Part shown: in pieces, positions 1 to 5,921 of the stretch | Numbering within the stretch: the stretch's first letter is position 1 | How the letters are laid out: each line of letters opens with the position of its first letter | Translations under genes and position numbers: made by a program | NCBI GenBank assembly: GCA_021161765.1 | Contig: JAGGZZ010000029.1 | Coordinates: forward strand, 1-5,921 | Source of the DNA: Candidatus Methanophagales archaeon | Lineage (GTDB): Archaea; Halobacteriota; Syntropharchaeia; Alkanophagales; Methanospirareceae | Direction: 5' to 3' | Length of the DNA: 5,921 nucleotides | Notes under the pieces: generated by a model | Told to the model about the DNA's origin: nothing | Database searches by the model: none | What the model saw: the letters and a program-made list of their open reading frames with translations, nothing else

Positions 1-286
1 CGTTTATATCAAACCCTCTTTTATGCCTCGCCTCCTTTAAGAATCATCTTACTTTCTCTTTCTCAATATCCTCTAAACCCACATCCTCACAAACTCTTTC
101 ATCCCAGTAAACTTTTGAACCACTTTCTTTTGCCAATTTTCTCAGTTCGCTGGAAGATACCCGCTGATTTGTCTTGCCAACACGTTTGTAGGCATGGTTT
201 TTGAAGAAAACAGGTTTTTCTGTGCTTTCTTTTACTTCCAATCTTTCATTTTCTCCACCTGATATTAATTCTCGCAGCTCGTTCAT
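1..286 (-). pseudogene. Decayed AlbA_2 (Schlafen-type) ATP-binding regulator, 5' part; continues off the left edge
   Basis: The frame opens at ATG 284-286 and reads 80 codons to TGA at 44-46. It starts like a typical AlbA_2 domain (GGENERLEVKES, residues 10-21) but then jumps directly to KPVFFKNHAYKR. Compared with the AlbA_2 gene at 1135-2505, about 78 residues are missing here, matching roughly residues 17-95 of that protein, the core of the domain. After the deletion the match is clear: AYKR-x-G, YWD, LEDI and EKVR line up. The TGA falls exactly where the relative has Trp152 (EKVRWFL). Past it the same frame continues as FLKEARHKRGFDIN to the edge of the window, the expected continuation of the family. 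This is therefore a TGG-to-TGA nonsense change plus an in-frame internal deletion. The ATG lies 27 bp after the glycosyltransferase stop. No strong Shine-Dalgarno is visible. What lies further left is unknown. Confidence 0.82.
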
Positions 287-313
287 TTTAATTTAATACC
301 CATACGTTATTAT

Positions 314-993
314 TCAATAAATGTTTGCTCTACGTATAACCTCTTCTAACAAATCTTCAAACTCCCTTGCTTTACTCTTCCAACTATACTCCTCCATTTC
401 TATCCTATAAATTCTTGGGTTATCCATGACTTTTTTTTTATCTCTTCAACGAGCTCATCTTTACTTTTTCTATTGACTCTACATACCCCATCACAAAACA
501 ATTCTCATCCAATCCCAGCATTCTCTTCCCCTTTTGCGAATCCATCGACTTGAAAATATCTGTATCCACACCATTTGTAATTAATTCCGCATCGTACCCG
601 TATTTTTTTATAATACGCCGCAGCAGAATCCGGAAACCAATCCTTGAGGTCAAACACCACAGGAACACCATACTTCTTCGCCGCTTTTATCACCGCTGCA
701 CCAGCAAAAAGATGCGCCGCAACAACAACGTCTATCCCCGCTTCTTTTATGATTCTCTTGAATACCGCATACTGAAAAGGCGCATTTAAGGTATAGGGCA
801 GTATGGGTTCCTTAACCGCAAACTTCGTCGCCTCGTGAACAATTAATCTCGTCTCTCGCTCTTTGCCCCGGCTAACGTGAAAATGCGGTATGTGAACTTC
901 ATGTCGCTTCGCAAGCTCCTCAAATATGTAGTGGTGCCTCGAAGGAATTGGATGGTGTATATAATCCTGTGTTTAAACTAAGAGTATTCTCAT
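314..993 (-). pseudogene. Decayed GT-B family 4 glycosyltransferase
   Basis: This is the remnant of a cytoplasmic sugar transferase of the kind that builds lipid-linked glycans, readable only by switching frames. ATG at 991-993 opens MRILLV, then TAA at 973-975, then TQDYIHHPIPSRHHY and on through VPVVFDLKDWFPDSAAAYYK, the N-terminal Rossmann half of GT4 enzymes. At the 7-A run (603-609) the frame changes to KYGYDAELITNGVDTDIF. Roughly 40-60 residues normally between these blocks are missing. Near 462-470 the frame changes again to KDELVEEIKK after GYVESIEK, so most of the C-terminal donor-binding domain, including the usual E-x7-E region, is gone. A 9-A run (431-439 as T on +) shifts the frame once more into NPRIYRIEMEEYSWKSKAREFE, a typical GT4 C-terminus, ending at TGA 314-316. 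About 226 codons remain of a usual 350-400. Its linkage to aglB suggests a former N-glycan assembly role (inference). Confidence 0.88.
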
Positions 994-1100
994 TTTTTAT
1001 TTATTTTCATATATTCCTTGGTTGTGACTTTACCTTTGATTTTGAGGTACTCAAATATCTTCTCAACCTTTTTCTATACTCCCTGATTGTTATCTCGTTT
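990..1100 (-). pseudogene. Possible winged-helix remnant overlapping the glycosyltransferase start
   Basis: Between the stop of the AlbA_2 gene and the glycosyltransferase ATG, one minus-strand frame reads KRDNNQGV, TAG (1074-1076), then KKVEKIFEYLKIKGKVTTKE followed by YMKINKK and TGA (990-992). The second block resembles the start of the C-terminal winged helix of the neighbouring AlbA_2 protein (about residues 390-414, AVKHIRIYGKITRAEYEKL): G-K-[IV]-T-x-x-E-Y-x-K matches. Its TGA overlaps the glycosyltransferase ATG as ATGA, the usual spacing of translationally coupled genes. If the TAG was once GAG, the two blocks form one frame. The piece is too short to prove homology. It could be the tail of a further AlbA_2-type copy whose body was deleted, or chance. 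Confidence 0.4.
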
Positions 1101-1134
1101 CTATTATCCTTCTCATGCATAACTGCTTTTTCTC

Positions 1135-2505
1135 TCATCTCGCCAAATCTCGCCAAATCTCGCCAATGACGTAATATGTTTCTGGTCCCTTGCCTTTCTT
1201 TTCAATCAACTTTTTCTTATATAATTTGTCTAATTCTCTATTGGCGGTTCTAGCAGATACAAGACATAATTTCTCATATTCCGCCCTTGTAATTTTTCCA
1301 TATATTCTAATATGCTTAACAGCGGTTATTTGTTTTTCATTCAGATCCATACCTCTAAGGTATTCGTCAGTCAGGAAAGAACGCCTGATGATGGTAATAA
1401 AACTCCCCATCTTCTGCTCAAATTCTGGCTCAGGTAATCCAGCTTCCTTACACGTCTTAATAATATCAATGGTTCCGCCGCCAACGTCCTCCACGTACGC
1501 TACCCTATAAAACTGCCTGAAAAGTAAGGGATTGTATGGGATAGAGGGATGAGGTTCTTTTAAGTCCTCTATCTTTAGTTGTGGTGGTAACTGACCAGGG
1601 TTCCAGATTTCAACTCTGTCTGGAAACACCCTAACCTGCACTTTAGAAGGTGAATTATAATCTCTGTGGACAATAGCATTAACAATAGCCTCTCGTATAG
1701 CTTTTTGTGGAATTTCATACGGATGTCTTGCTGCAATTTCGCTTGGTTCAACCCATAAAGGTCTATGGATATTTTCAAGAACAAAGGCGGTAGATTTATC
1801 CACTTGTTCAAATAAATTGCCCCCGTGTGCCTGATATGTAAGATATGGCTTTACAAATTCTGCTGTTGGCAGGGCTATACACTTAACTTCTGATTGTATG
1901 AAGAATTTCTGTGGGTCTTTTCCAAACAGTAAAACAGCTGAATTATCTATCTTGCCATTGTGCATCAAATTAAGACGCATTACTATGTCTGCGATATGGG
2001 CATCCTCAACAATTTTCAATCTGTGCTGCCTCTTTCCTGCCCTCAAGAACCACCTTACCTTCTCCACATCAATATCTTCTAGCCTCGCCTCTTCACAAAT
2101 CTCTGAATCCCAATATCTTTTCCTCTTCTCTAAAAATATTCTTTCCAATTCCTCAGGGGGGATAACAACATTTTCAGTTCCTGCCCTTTTATAGGCAATT
2201 CCATTCAGATAATAGGGTTTATTATTCCCTTCTTTTACCTCAACCGCAATCACGCTTTTATCTCCAAATTCCAAAACTTCGATTTCAGGAGATATTTCAG
2301 GTTTTATTCTCTGCCTGATTTTCTGTGATATTGATTTTAAGGTTTGTTCCGAGACCTCCTGCCCAACAATTTTTCCTTTACTTATTCCAAAATAAACTCT
2401 TCCCCCTTTGTGATTCAAGAAACTACAAACCGATTTTAAAGCCCTATCTAATTGAGCGGTAGATTTTTTAAATTCTACTTCTTCTGATTCTCCTCTTTTA
2501 ACCAA
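1135..2505 (-). CDS. Schlafen-AlbA_2 / GHKL-ATPase / winged-helix protein, putative regulator
   Basis: The frame encodes 456 residues. Residues 1-130 are an AlbA_2 (Schlafen-like) domain: ESEEVEFKKS (6-15), the FLNHKGG turn (29-35) and YFGI (38-41). A linker with YWDSEIC and EKVRWFL (131-154) follows. Residues 260-375 are a GHKL-type ATP-binding domain of the class found in RecG-like AlbA_2 proteins, with the N-box EAIVNAIVHRDY (272-283), the DRVEIWNPG strand-turn (296-304) and a GGG loop (342-344). Residues 386-447 form a winged helix (GKITRAEYEKL, then TANRELDKLYKKKLIEKKG). Such proteins are annotated as ATP-dependent transcriptional regulators; some AlbA_2 proteins are linked to defence. 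No substrate can be assigned. The only start in the open frame is TTG 2503-2505, directly after an in-frame TAA (2506-2508), with no good ribosome site. The upstream sequence suggests a lost N-terminus, so it may be a fresh pseudogene. The gene is AT-richer than aglB. Confidence 0.8.
   Translation of the reverse strand: MVKRGESEEVEFKKSTAQLDRALKSVCSFLNHKGGRVYFGISKGKIVGQEVSEQTLKSISQKIRQRIKPEISPEIEVLEFGDKSVIAVEVKEGNNKPYYLNGIAYKRAGTENVVIPPEELERIFLEKRKRYWDSEICEEARLEDIDVEKVRWFLRAGKRQHRLKIVEDAHIADIVMRLNLMHNGKIDNSAVLLFGKDPQKFFIQSEVKCIALPTAEFVKPYLTYQAHGGNLFEQVDKSTAFVLENIHRPLWVEPSEIAARHPYEIPQKAIREAIVNAIVHRDYNSPSKVQVRVFPDRVEIWNPGQLPPQLKIEDLKEPHPSIPYNPLLFRQFYRVAYVEDVGGGTIDIIKTCKEAGLPEPEFEQKMGSFITIIRRSFLTDEYLRGMDLNEKQITAVKHIRIYGKITRAEYEKLCLVSARTANRELDKLYKKKLIEKKGKGPETYYVIGEIWRDLAR
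1137..1166. repeat. Three perfect tandem copies of a 10-bp unit
   Basis: The unit ATCTCGCCAA occurs three times head to tail on the plus strand (1137-1146, 1147-1156, 1157-1166) with no mismatch. On the minus strand it encodes the last codons of the AlbA_2 protein (EIWRDLAR), and the first copy supplies one base of its TGA stop. The unit length is not a multiple of three, so a gain or loss of one copy would change the reading frame of the C-terminus. Confidence 0.95.
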
Positions 2506-2566
2506 TTATGATAACTTCTCGCTCATAGCCGACCGAGTTCCTTCAGTGTTGTCATATCTTCCTCAT
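2506..2566 (-). other. Damaged 5' coding end of the AlbA_2 gene
   Basis: Three ATGs precede the open frame. ATG 2524-2526 is in frame and reads MSEKLS, then TAA, then LVKRGESEEVEFKKS. With the TAA read as GAA this gives SELVKRGESEEVEFKKS, the usual AlbA_2 N-terminus, so a GAA-to-TAA change is likely. ATG 2553-2555 has a well-placed GAGG (2561-2564, five bases away) and reads MTTLKELGRL before TGA 2523-2525, in another frame. ATG 2564-2566 gives only four codons. The best ribosome site thus no longer leads into the gene. Confidence 0.55.
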
Positions 2567-2573
2567 AATACAG

Positions 2574-2604
2574 ATAAATTTATACCTTCTTTAAATATAA
2601 ATTT
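2574..2604 (-). promoter_or_regulatory. Candidate archaeal promoter with two TATA-like boxes
   Basis: The gap after aglB holds two AT-rich TATA-like elements read leftward: TTTATATTTAAA (2601 down to 2590) preceded by A's that could act as a BRE, and TATAAATTTAT (2584 down to 2574). An 8-bp word, ATAAATTT on the plus strand, is repeated at 2574-2581 and 2597-2604, 23 bp apart. At the usual spacing of about 25 bp, the first box would start transcripts near 2571, upstream of all three ATGs. The second would start near 2554, on the ATG at 2553-2555. Either would drive the AlbA_2 gene separately from aglB. This rests on pattern alone. Confidence 0.4.
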
Positions 2605-2605
2605 T

Positions 2606-5600
2606 TCAGGATGACAAGTCTACACGTATTGTTTTACCTTCCATTACTGCTGCTTCTGAAACTTCCTGCTTTACTTCCTGCACTACGGTCTCGTTTGTTA
2701 TGGCTTTTATTGTGTATGGGGAAGCGAAAACGTCAAAATTCGTCCATCCATTGCTGCTCGTCCATCCGTCAGCCGGTTTTTCTGTCGAATAGGGCACGAC
2801 GAACTCATAAGTGCCATTAGATAACTTCCTTTCGGAATACACAAATTCTCTTCCCTGATTTGTCGTTATGTTTGTGGATATTTCAACGAAGGAGCCATTA
2901 GGAGCAGTACCTTCTATTATCGCTCCTTTTACGTATTCGAACGTCTTCACAAAACTCACGGGCTCTATATATTCCGGTGTCCATGCTTTTATGCCTGGCT
3001 GTCCGGTTGGGACGCCATAAAGGTAAACGTTTAGCTTTCCTTCCTTCTTATTGATGTTGAACATGTTTTCATTTGTCTTGTCCCGTATTGTCCACCGGGT
3101 TCCGTCGGTTTTTATAACCATGCTATCATCAGAGAGCGGAAAGCCCGTGGAATTAAGTGCACTGCTCAATATTTCTGGTATGCTTTCATTGTCCAGAACC
3201 TCCTCTATACCAACTCCTGCGGGCATACTGAACAAATACCCGTGAAGAACCTGCGCTTGCGACTTTGTCGTGCTATAATCACCGGCAAAAGGTCGCCAAT
3301 ACATGTTCCCCTTGTTTTCGTCCATAATAATCAAAGGAAGAACAAAAGAGGGCGTCTCATGCACCAACCGGTAATGAGCTAAGGCGGGTATGCTTTCGCC
3401 TTCTATATCCACACTTGCGCCGTCAAATATATGCAGCCGTGCTTCCATCGTGTTGTAATAGCGTGAAAGAGAGTTATAGTATCCGGGGTTACCAGCCCAG
3501 ACCGTTATCGCACCAAACTTTGGCGTACGACCCAGCCAGGAGCATATTCCCCACGCATCTGCCATCTCCAAGTCGCTTATCACATATCTCGTGCCGAGTT
3601 CGTCCAATATCCAATTCGCTTCCTCTTCATCACTCGACACAAAGAACGTGCATGCTCCGGGGCGTATCGAGCCGTTCTCATTTGTACCGCCTATGCCACC
3701 CTGAAACGGATTTGAATTCGGTATGCGATGTGCATAAAGCGTTATCACGTGCCCGTAATCCCACCAGCTCATCACGCCGTATGCGCTATCGGGATATTTG
3801 TAATCCTCATTACGCGGTGGTGCTTCGTATAGCGCATAGTAATCCACTCCGGGGTCAGGGGTGTTGTTTCGCATCCAGAACAGCGATTCGTACCACTCAG
3901 CGTGGAACACAGAAGGACCAGCCCTGGCTTGATAATATGCACGCTCAAAATTCTCCGGCATGTTCGAAGGAAAGGGATTAGCTATATTGAGCGGGAACGG
4001 ATAAAAAAGAATGAACATCACTACGAATACTACTATGATGCGATTTGGAGCGGCGTATTCTTTTATCTTTGTCTTTGCCTTTGTGATGCCCTTCTTCTCA
4101 GGCACTTCTTTTTTCTTATTTTCTACCCTATGTCTTTGCTCCTTTTCCTTCTTCTTCTGCTGCTTTGCTTTCTTCCCTTTAATTCTTTTTTCTTCTGCTT
4201 TCGGTTTTCCCGTCTCAGCGAAAAAAGCGAAGCTCAGCTGGGTCACCTGAACGGCGAATAAGCCGCAGAGCAGCGCCACGTTTACCGCGTAATAATACAC
4301 AAACCGATTTTGACCAATAGGAGGAGGGCGAATACCAAACATGTCAAATATCACGCCCAGTAACATAAGGTCTATAAAACACCAAACGAGAAACAAGGTC
4401 TCTTCTGGTCTCCATTTTTTTATTATGCCATAAATAACAAATGCAAAAGCGGCAAGCGAGACGTAGAAACAGGTAGAGAAGTTCCTTAGGGCTGCGTCCA
4501 GCGTCATTGGATGCATTTCACCTATTACCTGCATGCCTACACCATGTTTTACCCATCCCATTGCACCCATCAACGAAGCATATTGAGATGGAAATAGCAC
4601 ATTCAAAAAAACTAAAGCCAGTATGCCCATGCCCAAAACCGCAACAGGATAAGCATGACGAACTATTCCTTTTCTTGTCATAACTGTTGATAGGATGCTT
4701 AACAGCAAAACCACAAGCGCTCCTATGAGCATTGATGCTACGTGTGTCGAGCTATACATCCCGGGATGCTTCAAGAGAGGTGCAATCATTAATAGCGGAA
4801 TAAGGAATACAGGGACACCCACCAGGCATAGATAATCCGTGGAGTTGCCACGTAAATGCTCTATGAGGTATTGAGCGAAAAGAGCGACAAAAACGATGAA
4901 AGCGAACATGACGCAACCAACCCAGGTGAGCGCATAAAGACCAAAAGAGAAACCCGCGAGAAAAATATAGATTAAGGGCGTTTTCAAGGACGTCCAATCT
5001 CGTTTCGCGATGTGCTCGAAAGTTGTGCCACTTGCTTTTGCTCGTTTCAGTGCCATCAGCAGAAACATCATCGCAAGCGTGCTGAACAGGACTTCTCCCA
5101 CGTGATGGTCCATTGCACCTAAGATAGAGCGAAACAAGAACCCGGGTAATATCGCGATTAAAAATGCAGAAAGCAAACCCACTTCCTTGCTATACAACTC
5201 CTTACCGATGAAATAAACAGGGAAAACAACCAGAGCACCGAGAACAGCAGGATAATATGCCCCTACGGTCTCCATTAGCATGTGCGTGGGTGCGCCCAGA
5301 CCGATAAGCCAGGTAACAAATGCGGGTATCTGGTCATATAACGGGCAAAAATGAAGATGGTCGCCGTGAGGGAAAAGAGTATAGGGGTCAAAATAAATCC
5401 TATGCGGAAAATGATTGCCAAAAAGCTCGTTCTCTATTAATCTTAAGTGATATACGGGGTCGTCAGAACCAAACATCACCATTTCTCCGCCAAAAACGCG
5501 AACATAAGGCAGTACAGTTCTTATGATAAGAGAAACAGCAAAGATGACAAAAAGGAAATTGAAAACCGGGAGTTTTCCGATGAGTTCATGCAGTTTCACG

Positions 5601-5890
5601 CCTTTTTGCCTCTCGGCTTTCGCCGTTTCAATAGTTTCAATGAAATGAGATTTGTTTGATATGAGAATGGGCACCGTTATTACGCCCAGTGCGATAAAAG
5701 ACAACAGGCATACCCAGTTTTCCTCTAAGAACCCTGGCGGGCTAAAGGCGGTGGTGAGAGGATATACAATTATAAGCGATTCGAGCAGAATCAGCGAAGC
5801 ATAAAACGCCCATTTCTTTCGCAGCCGGATTCCGTATGCAATGGGGAAAGCAGAAAGCGCAAAGAGGGCTAAAACTGCTGATGCATTCAC
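2606..5890 (-). CDS. aglB: Archaeal oligosaccharyltransferase AglB (STT3 family)
   Basis: This enzyme transfers the glycan from a dolichyl (di)phosphate carrier to Asn in N-X-S/T sequons on the outer face of the membrane. It has 1094 residues. Visible STT3 hallmarks are the metal-binding GSDDPVYHLR (141-150), DHHVGE (261-266), an external loop 5 acid in VIGEMHP (Glu458, matching the TIxE/SVSE position), Arg529 in GQNRF, and WWDYGHVI (709-716). The second acceptor-binding motif (DK/MI type) is probably within SDLEMADAWGI (772-782), but I cannot assign its class. A multi-pass membrane part ends near 632, followed by a soluble beta-rich domain to 1094, which ends like methanogen AglBs (GTAPNGS, STNITTNQG, NGTYEFVVPYST). 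Residues 1-105 add three membrane segments before the canonical first one, and 561-612 is a lysine-rich insert. The start used is GTG 5888-5890. The frame stays open to the right edge, so a start outside the window is possible. Confidence 0.95.
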   Translation of the reverse strand: MNASAVLALFALSAFPIAYGIRLRKKWAFYASLILLESLIIVYPLTTAFSPPGFLEENWVCLLSFIALGVITVPILISNKSHFIETIETAKAERQKGVKLHELIGKLPVFNFLFVIFAVSLIIRTVLPYVRVFGGEMVMFGSDDPVYHLRLIENELFGNHFPHRIYFDPYTLFPHGDHLHFCPLYDQIPAFVTWLIGLGAPTHMLMETVGAYYPAVLGALVVFPVYFIGKELYSKEVGLLSAFLIAILPGFLFRSILGAMDHHVGEVLFSTLAMMFLLMALKRAKASGTTFEHIAKRDWTSLKTPLIYIFLAGFSFGLYALTWVGCVMFAFIVFVALFAQYLIEHLRGNSTDYLCLVGVPVFLIPLLMIAPLLKHPGMYSSTHVASMLIGALVVLLLSILSTVMTRKGIVRHAYPVAVLGMGILALVFLNVLFPSQYASLMGAMGWVKHGVGMQVIGEMHPMTLDAALRNFSTCFYVSLAAFAFVIYGIIKKWRPEETLFLVWCFIDLMLLGVIFDMFGIRPPPIGQNRFVYYYAVNVALLCGLFAVQVTQLSFAFFAETGKPKAEEKRIKGKKAKQQKKKEKEQRHRVENKKKEVPEKKGITKAKTKIKEYAAPNRIIVVFVVMFILFYPFPLNIANPFPSNMPENFERAYYQARAGPSVFHAEWYESLFWMRNNTPDPGVDYYALYEAPPRNEDYKYPDSAYGVMSWWDYGHVITLYAHRIPNSNPFQGGIGGTNENGSIRPGACTFFVSSDEEEANWILDELGTRYVISDLEMADAWGICSWLGRTPKFGAITVWAGNPGYYNSLSRYYNTMEARLHIFDGASVDIEGESIPALAHYRLVHETPSFVLPLIIMDENKGNMYWRPFAGDYSTTKSQAQVLHGYLFSMPAGVGIEEVLDNESIPEILSSALNSTGFPLSDDSMVIKTDGTRWTIRDKTNENMFNINKKEGKLNVYLYGVPTGQPGIKAWTPEYIEPVSFVKTFEYVKGAIIEGTAPNGSFVEISTNITTNQGREFVYSERKLSNGTYEFVVPYSTEKPADGWTSSNGWTNFDVFASPYTIKAITNETVVQEVKQEVSEAAVMEGKTIRVDLSS

Positions 5891-5913
5891 TTTTGGCGTT
5901 GATGCAGATAGCG

Positions 5914-5921
5914 TATAAATA
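5914..5921 (-). promoter_or_regulatory. aglB: Candidate TATA box for aglB
   Basis: Read leftward, the last bases of the window are TATTTATA. The centre of this element is about 27 bp from the GTG at 5888-5890, so normal archaeal spacing would start the transcript on or next to the GTG, giving a leaderless mRNA. No Shine-Dalgarno lies between them (CGCTATCTGCATCAACGCC), which fits. The element is cut by the window edge, so its BRE cannot be seen. If aglB starts further right, this is just coding sequence. Confidence 0.35.

Noticed and set aside
44..46. TGA as a selenocysteine or reassigned codon
   Set aside because: The homologue has Trp here, not Cys, no SECIS-like hairpin was noticed by eye, and the same gene also has a large internal deletion, so a nonsense change in a dead gene is simpler.
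603..609. A-run frameshifts in the glycosyltransferase (also 431-439) as sequencing error only
   Set aside because: Homopolymer miscalls could explain a one-base shift, but correcting them would not restore the conserved blocks missing at two junctions nor remove the stop at codon 7.
438..693. Two short overlapping minus-strand frames as independent small genes
   Set aside because: Each encodes a different segment of the same GT4 glycosyltransferase and they join at a 7-A run, so they are pieces of one broken gene.
3415..3981. A 188-codon open frame on the plus strand
   Set aside because: It lies entirely antisense to aglB, over the WWDYG region, has a basic, Ser-rich composition with no recognisable domain, and is explained by the codon composition of aglB.
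3902..4261. Plus-strand frames encoding strings of Phe and Leu that look like a membrane protein
   Set aside because: They are the reverse of the lysine-rich insert of AglB: AAG/AAA/GAA codons read backwards as pyrimidine-rich codons give artificial hydrophobic runs.
1..5921. CRISPR array, tRNA, rRNA or insertion sequence
   Set aside because: No spaced direct repeats, no cloverleaf or rRNA-like sequence, and no transposase reading frame or terminal inverted repeats were visible on either strand.

Overview
The window looks archaeal, most likely a euryarchaeon of the methanogen / ANME-type lineages. The main evidence is a complete-looking archaeal oligosaccharyltransferase (AglB/STT3) with a C-terminal domain of the methanogen type. 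AT-rich TATA-box-like elements upstream of genes and non-ATG starts (GTG, TTG) agree with this. The lineage is inferred from protein style only; there is no rRNA or tRNA in the window.

Every gene I can support lies on the minus strand, so the window reads from right to left. First comes aglB (2606-5890), which encodes the membrane enzyme that transfers a lipid-linked glycan onto Asn in N-X-S/T sequons. After a short AT-rich gap (2506-2605) with two TATA-like elements comes a Schlafen-AlbA_2 / GHKL-ATPase / winged-helix protein (1135-2505). Its 5' end is damaged or starts unusually. Its 3' end sits in three perfect copies of a 10-bp repeat. Next are a short winged-helix-like remnant (about 990-1100), a heavily decayed family-4 glycosyltransferase (314-993), and a second AlbA_2-family gene (1-286) that has lost most of its nuclease-like domain, carries a stop codon, and runs off the left edge.

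The picture is an N-glycosylation locus: an intact oligosaccharyltransferase with a once-functional glycosyltransferase downstream. Genes of the AlbA_2/ATPase family surround the glycosyltransferase, and the segment left of aglB has decayed by nonsense mutations, frameshifts at A-runs and internal deletions. By eye, aglB and the 5' half of the glycosyltransferase are richer in G+C than the AlbA_2 genes, which fits later arrival of the AlbA_2 genes.

I see no convincing previously undescribed system. The points most worth following are: (1) apparent sense-to-stop changes in four neighbouring reading frames; (2) the 10-bp repeat, whose copy number would switch the C-terminus of the AlbA_2 protein; and (3) an AglB with three extra N-terminal membrane segments and a long lysine-rich cytoplasmic insert.
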